Below are positions 5,240 to 5,256 of a DNA stretch of 5,256 bases, in pieces (positions within the stretch are counted from its first letter, which is position 1; the number at the start of each line of letters is the position of its first letter). Position numbers and translations under genes: made by a program. Below the pieces are notes generated by a model, which saw nothing but the letters and a program-made list of their open reading frames with translations, had not been told where the DNA came from and made no database searches. The DNA comes from Dialister sp. UBA7295 (lineage in GTDB: Bacteria; Bacillota; Negativicutes; Veillonellales; Dialisteraceae). The stretch lies in NCBI GenBank assembly GCA_002471975.1, contig DKQZ01000040.1, positions 6,058 to 11,313 on the forward strand. Direction: 5' to 3'.

Positions 5240-5256
5240 ATCATGCACCCTGTTAC

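Overview
The window looks like a chromosomal stretch from a member of the Bacillota. It has strong AAGGAGG-type ribosome binding sites, short intergenic gaps, a PadR/DUF1700 operon of Firmicute type, secreted small proteins and a moderate base composition. A Negativicutes relative (Acidaminococcus, Megasphaera or Dialister-like) is my guess from the overall style and the RuBisCO-like protein. That placement is inference, not proof. All genes I support are on the + strand.

Layout: (1) Positions 1-449 hold no gene. Most of this is a large imperfect inverted repeat (about 5-285) built from TCGGG/CCCGA-rich units with smaller hairpins inside. It is followed by a promoter (343-371) whose -35 box is covered by a near-perfect dyad (337-359), a likely PadR operator. 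(2) 450-1718 is a tightly coupled three-gene operon: a short PadR-family repressor, a DUF1700/HAAS-type membrane protein, and a small membrane-anchored or secreted charged protein with a His-rich repeat. Genes overlap by 8 and 4 bases. (3) 1742-2630 carries a separate promoter and two small exported proteins. The first is very lysine-rich with an internal tandem repeat. The second is a 68-codon frame broken by an in-frame TAG and followed by a clear rho-independent terminator. Between them, 2220-2324 can fold into a compact three-helix junction. (4) 2760-3759 is a stand-alone extended -10 promoter and a GT2 polyprenyl-phosphate glycosyltransferase of the GtrB/DPM1-like type with two C-terminal membrane segments. 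(5) 3810-3911 is an intergenic inverted repeat with 18-base perfect arms made of AGTTATC heptads. (6) 3982-5175 is a form IV RuBisCO-like protein that keeps the carbamylated-lysine position but differs from true RuBisCO at several catalytic positions. (7) The last 80 bases are AT-rich and contain one perfect DnaA-box sequence.

How the genes fit together: the PadR-DUF1700 pair probably senses an envelope or drug stress and controls itself and the downstream membrane protein. The two small exported proteins and the glycosyltransferase also belong to envelope biology, but no direct link is shown. One 15-base motif (ACCGGYGGTCAATTT) occurs in the leader of the PadR operon and again against the -10 box of the lysine-rich gene, so the two units may share a regulator. 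The RuBisCO-like gene stands alone and its substrate cannot be told from this window. The best candidates for something undescribed are the folded element at 2220-2324, the large palindrome at 5-285 and the heptad inverted repeat at 3810-3911.
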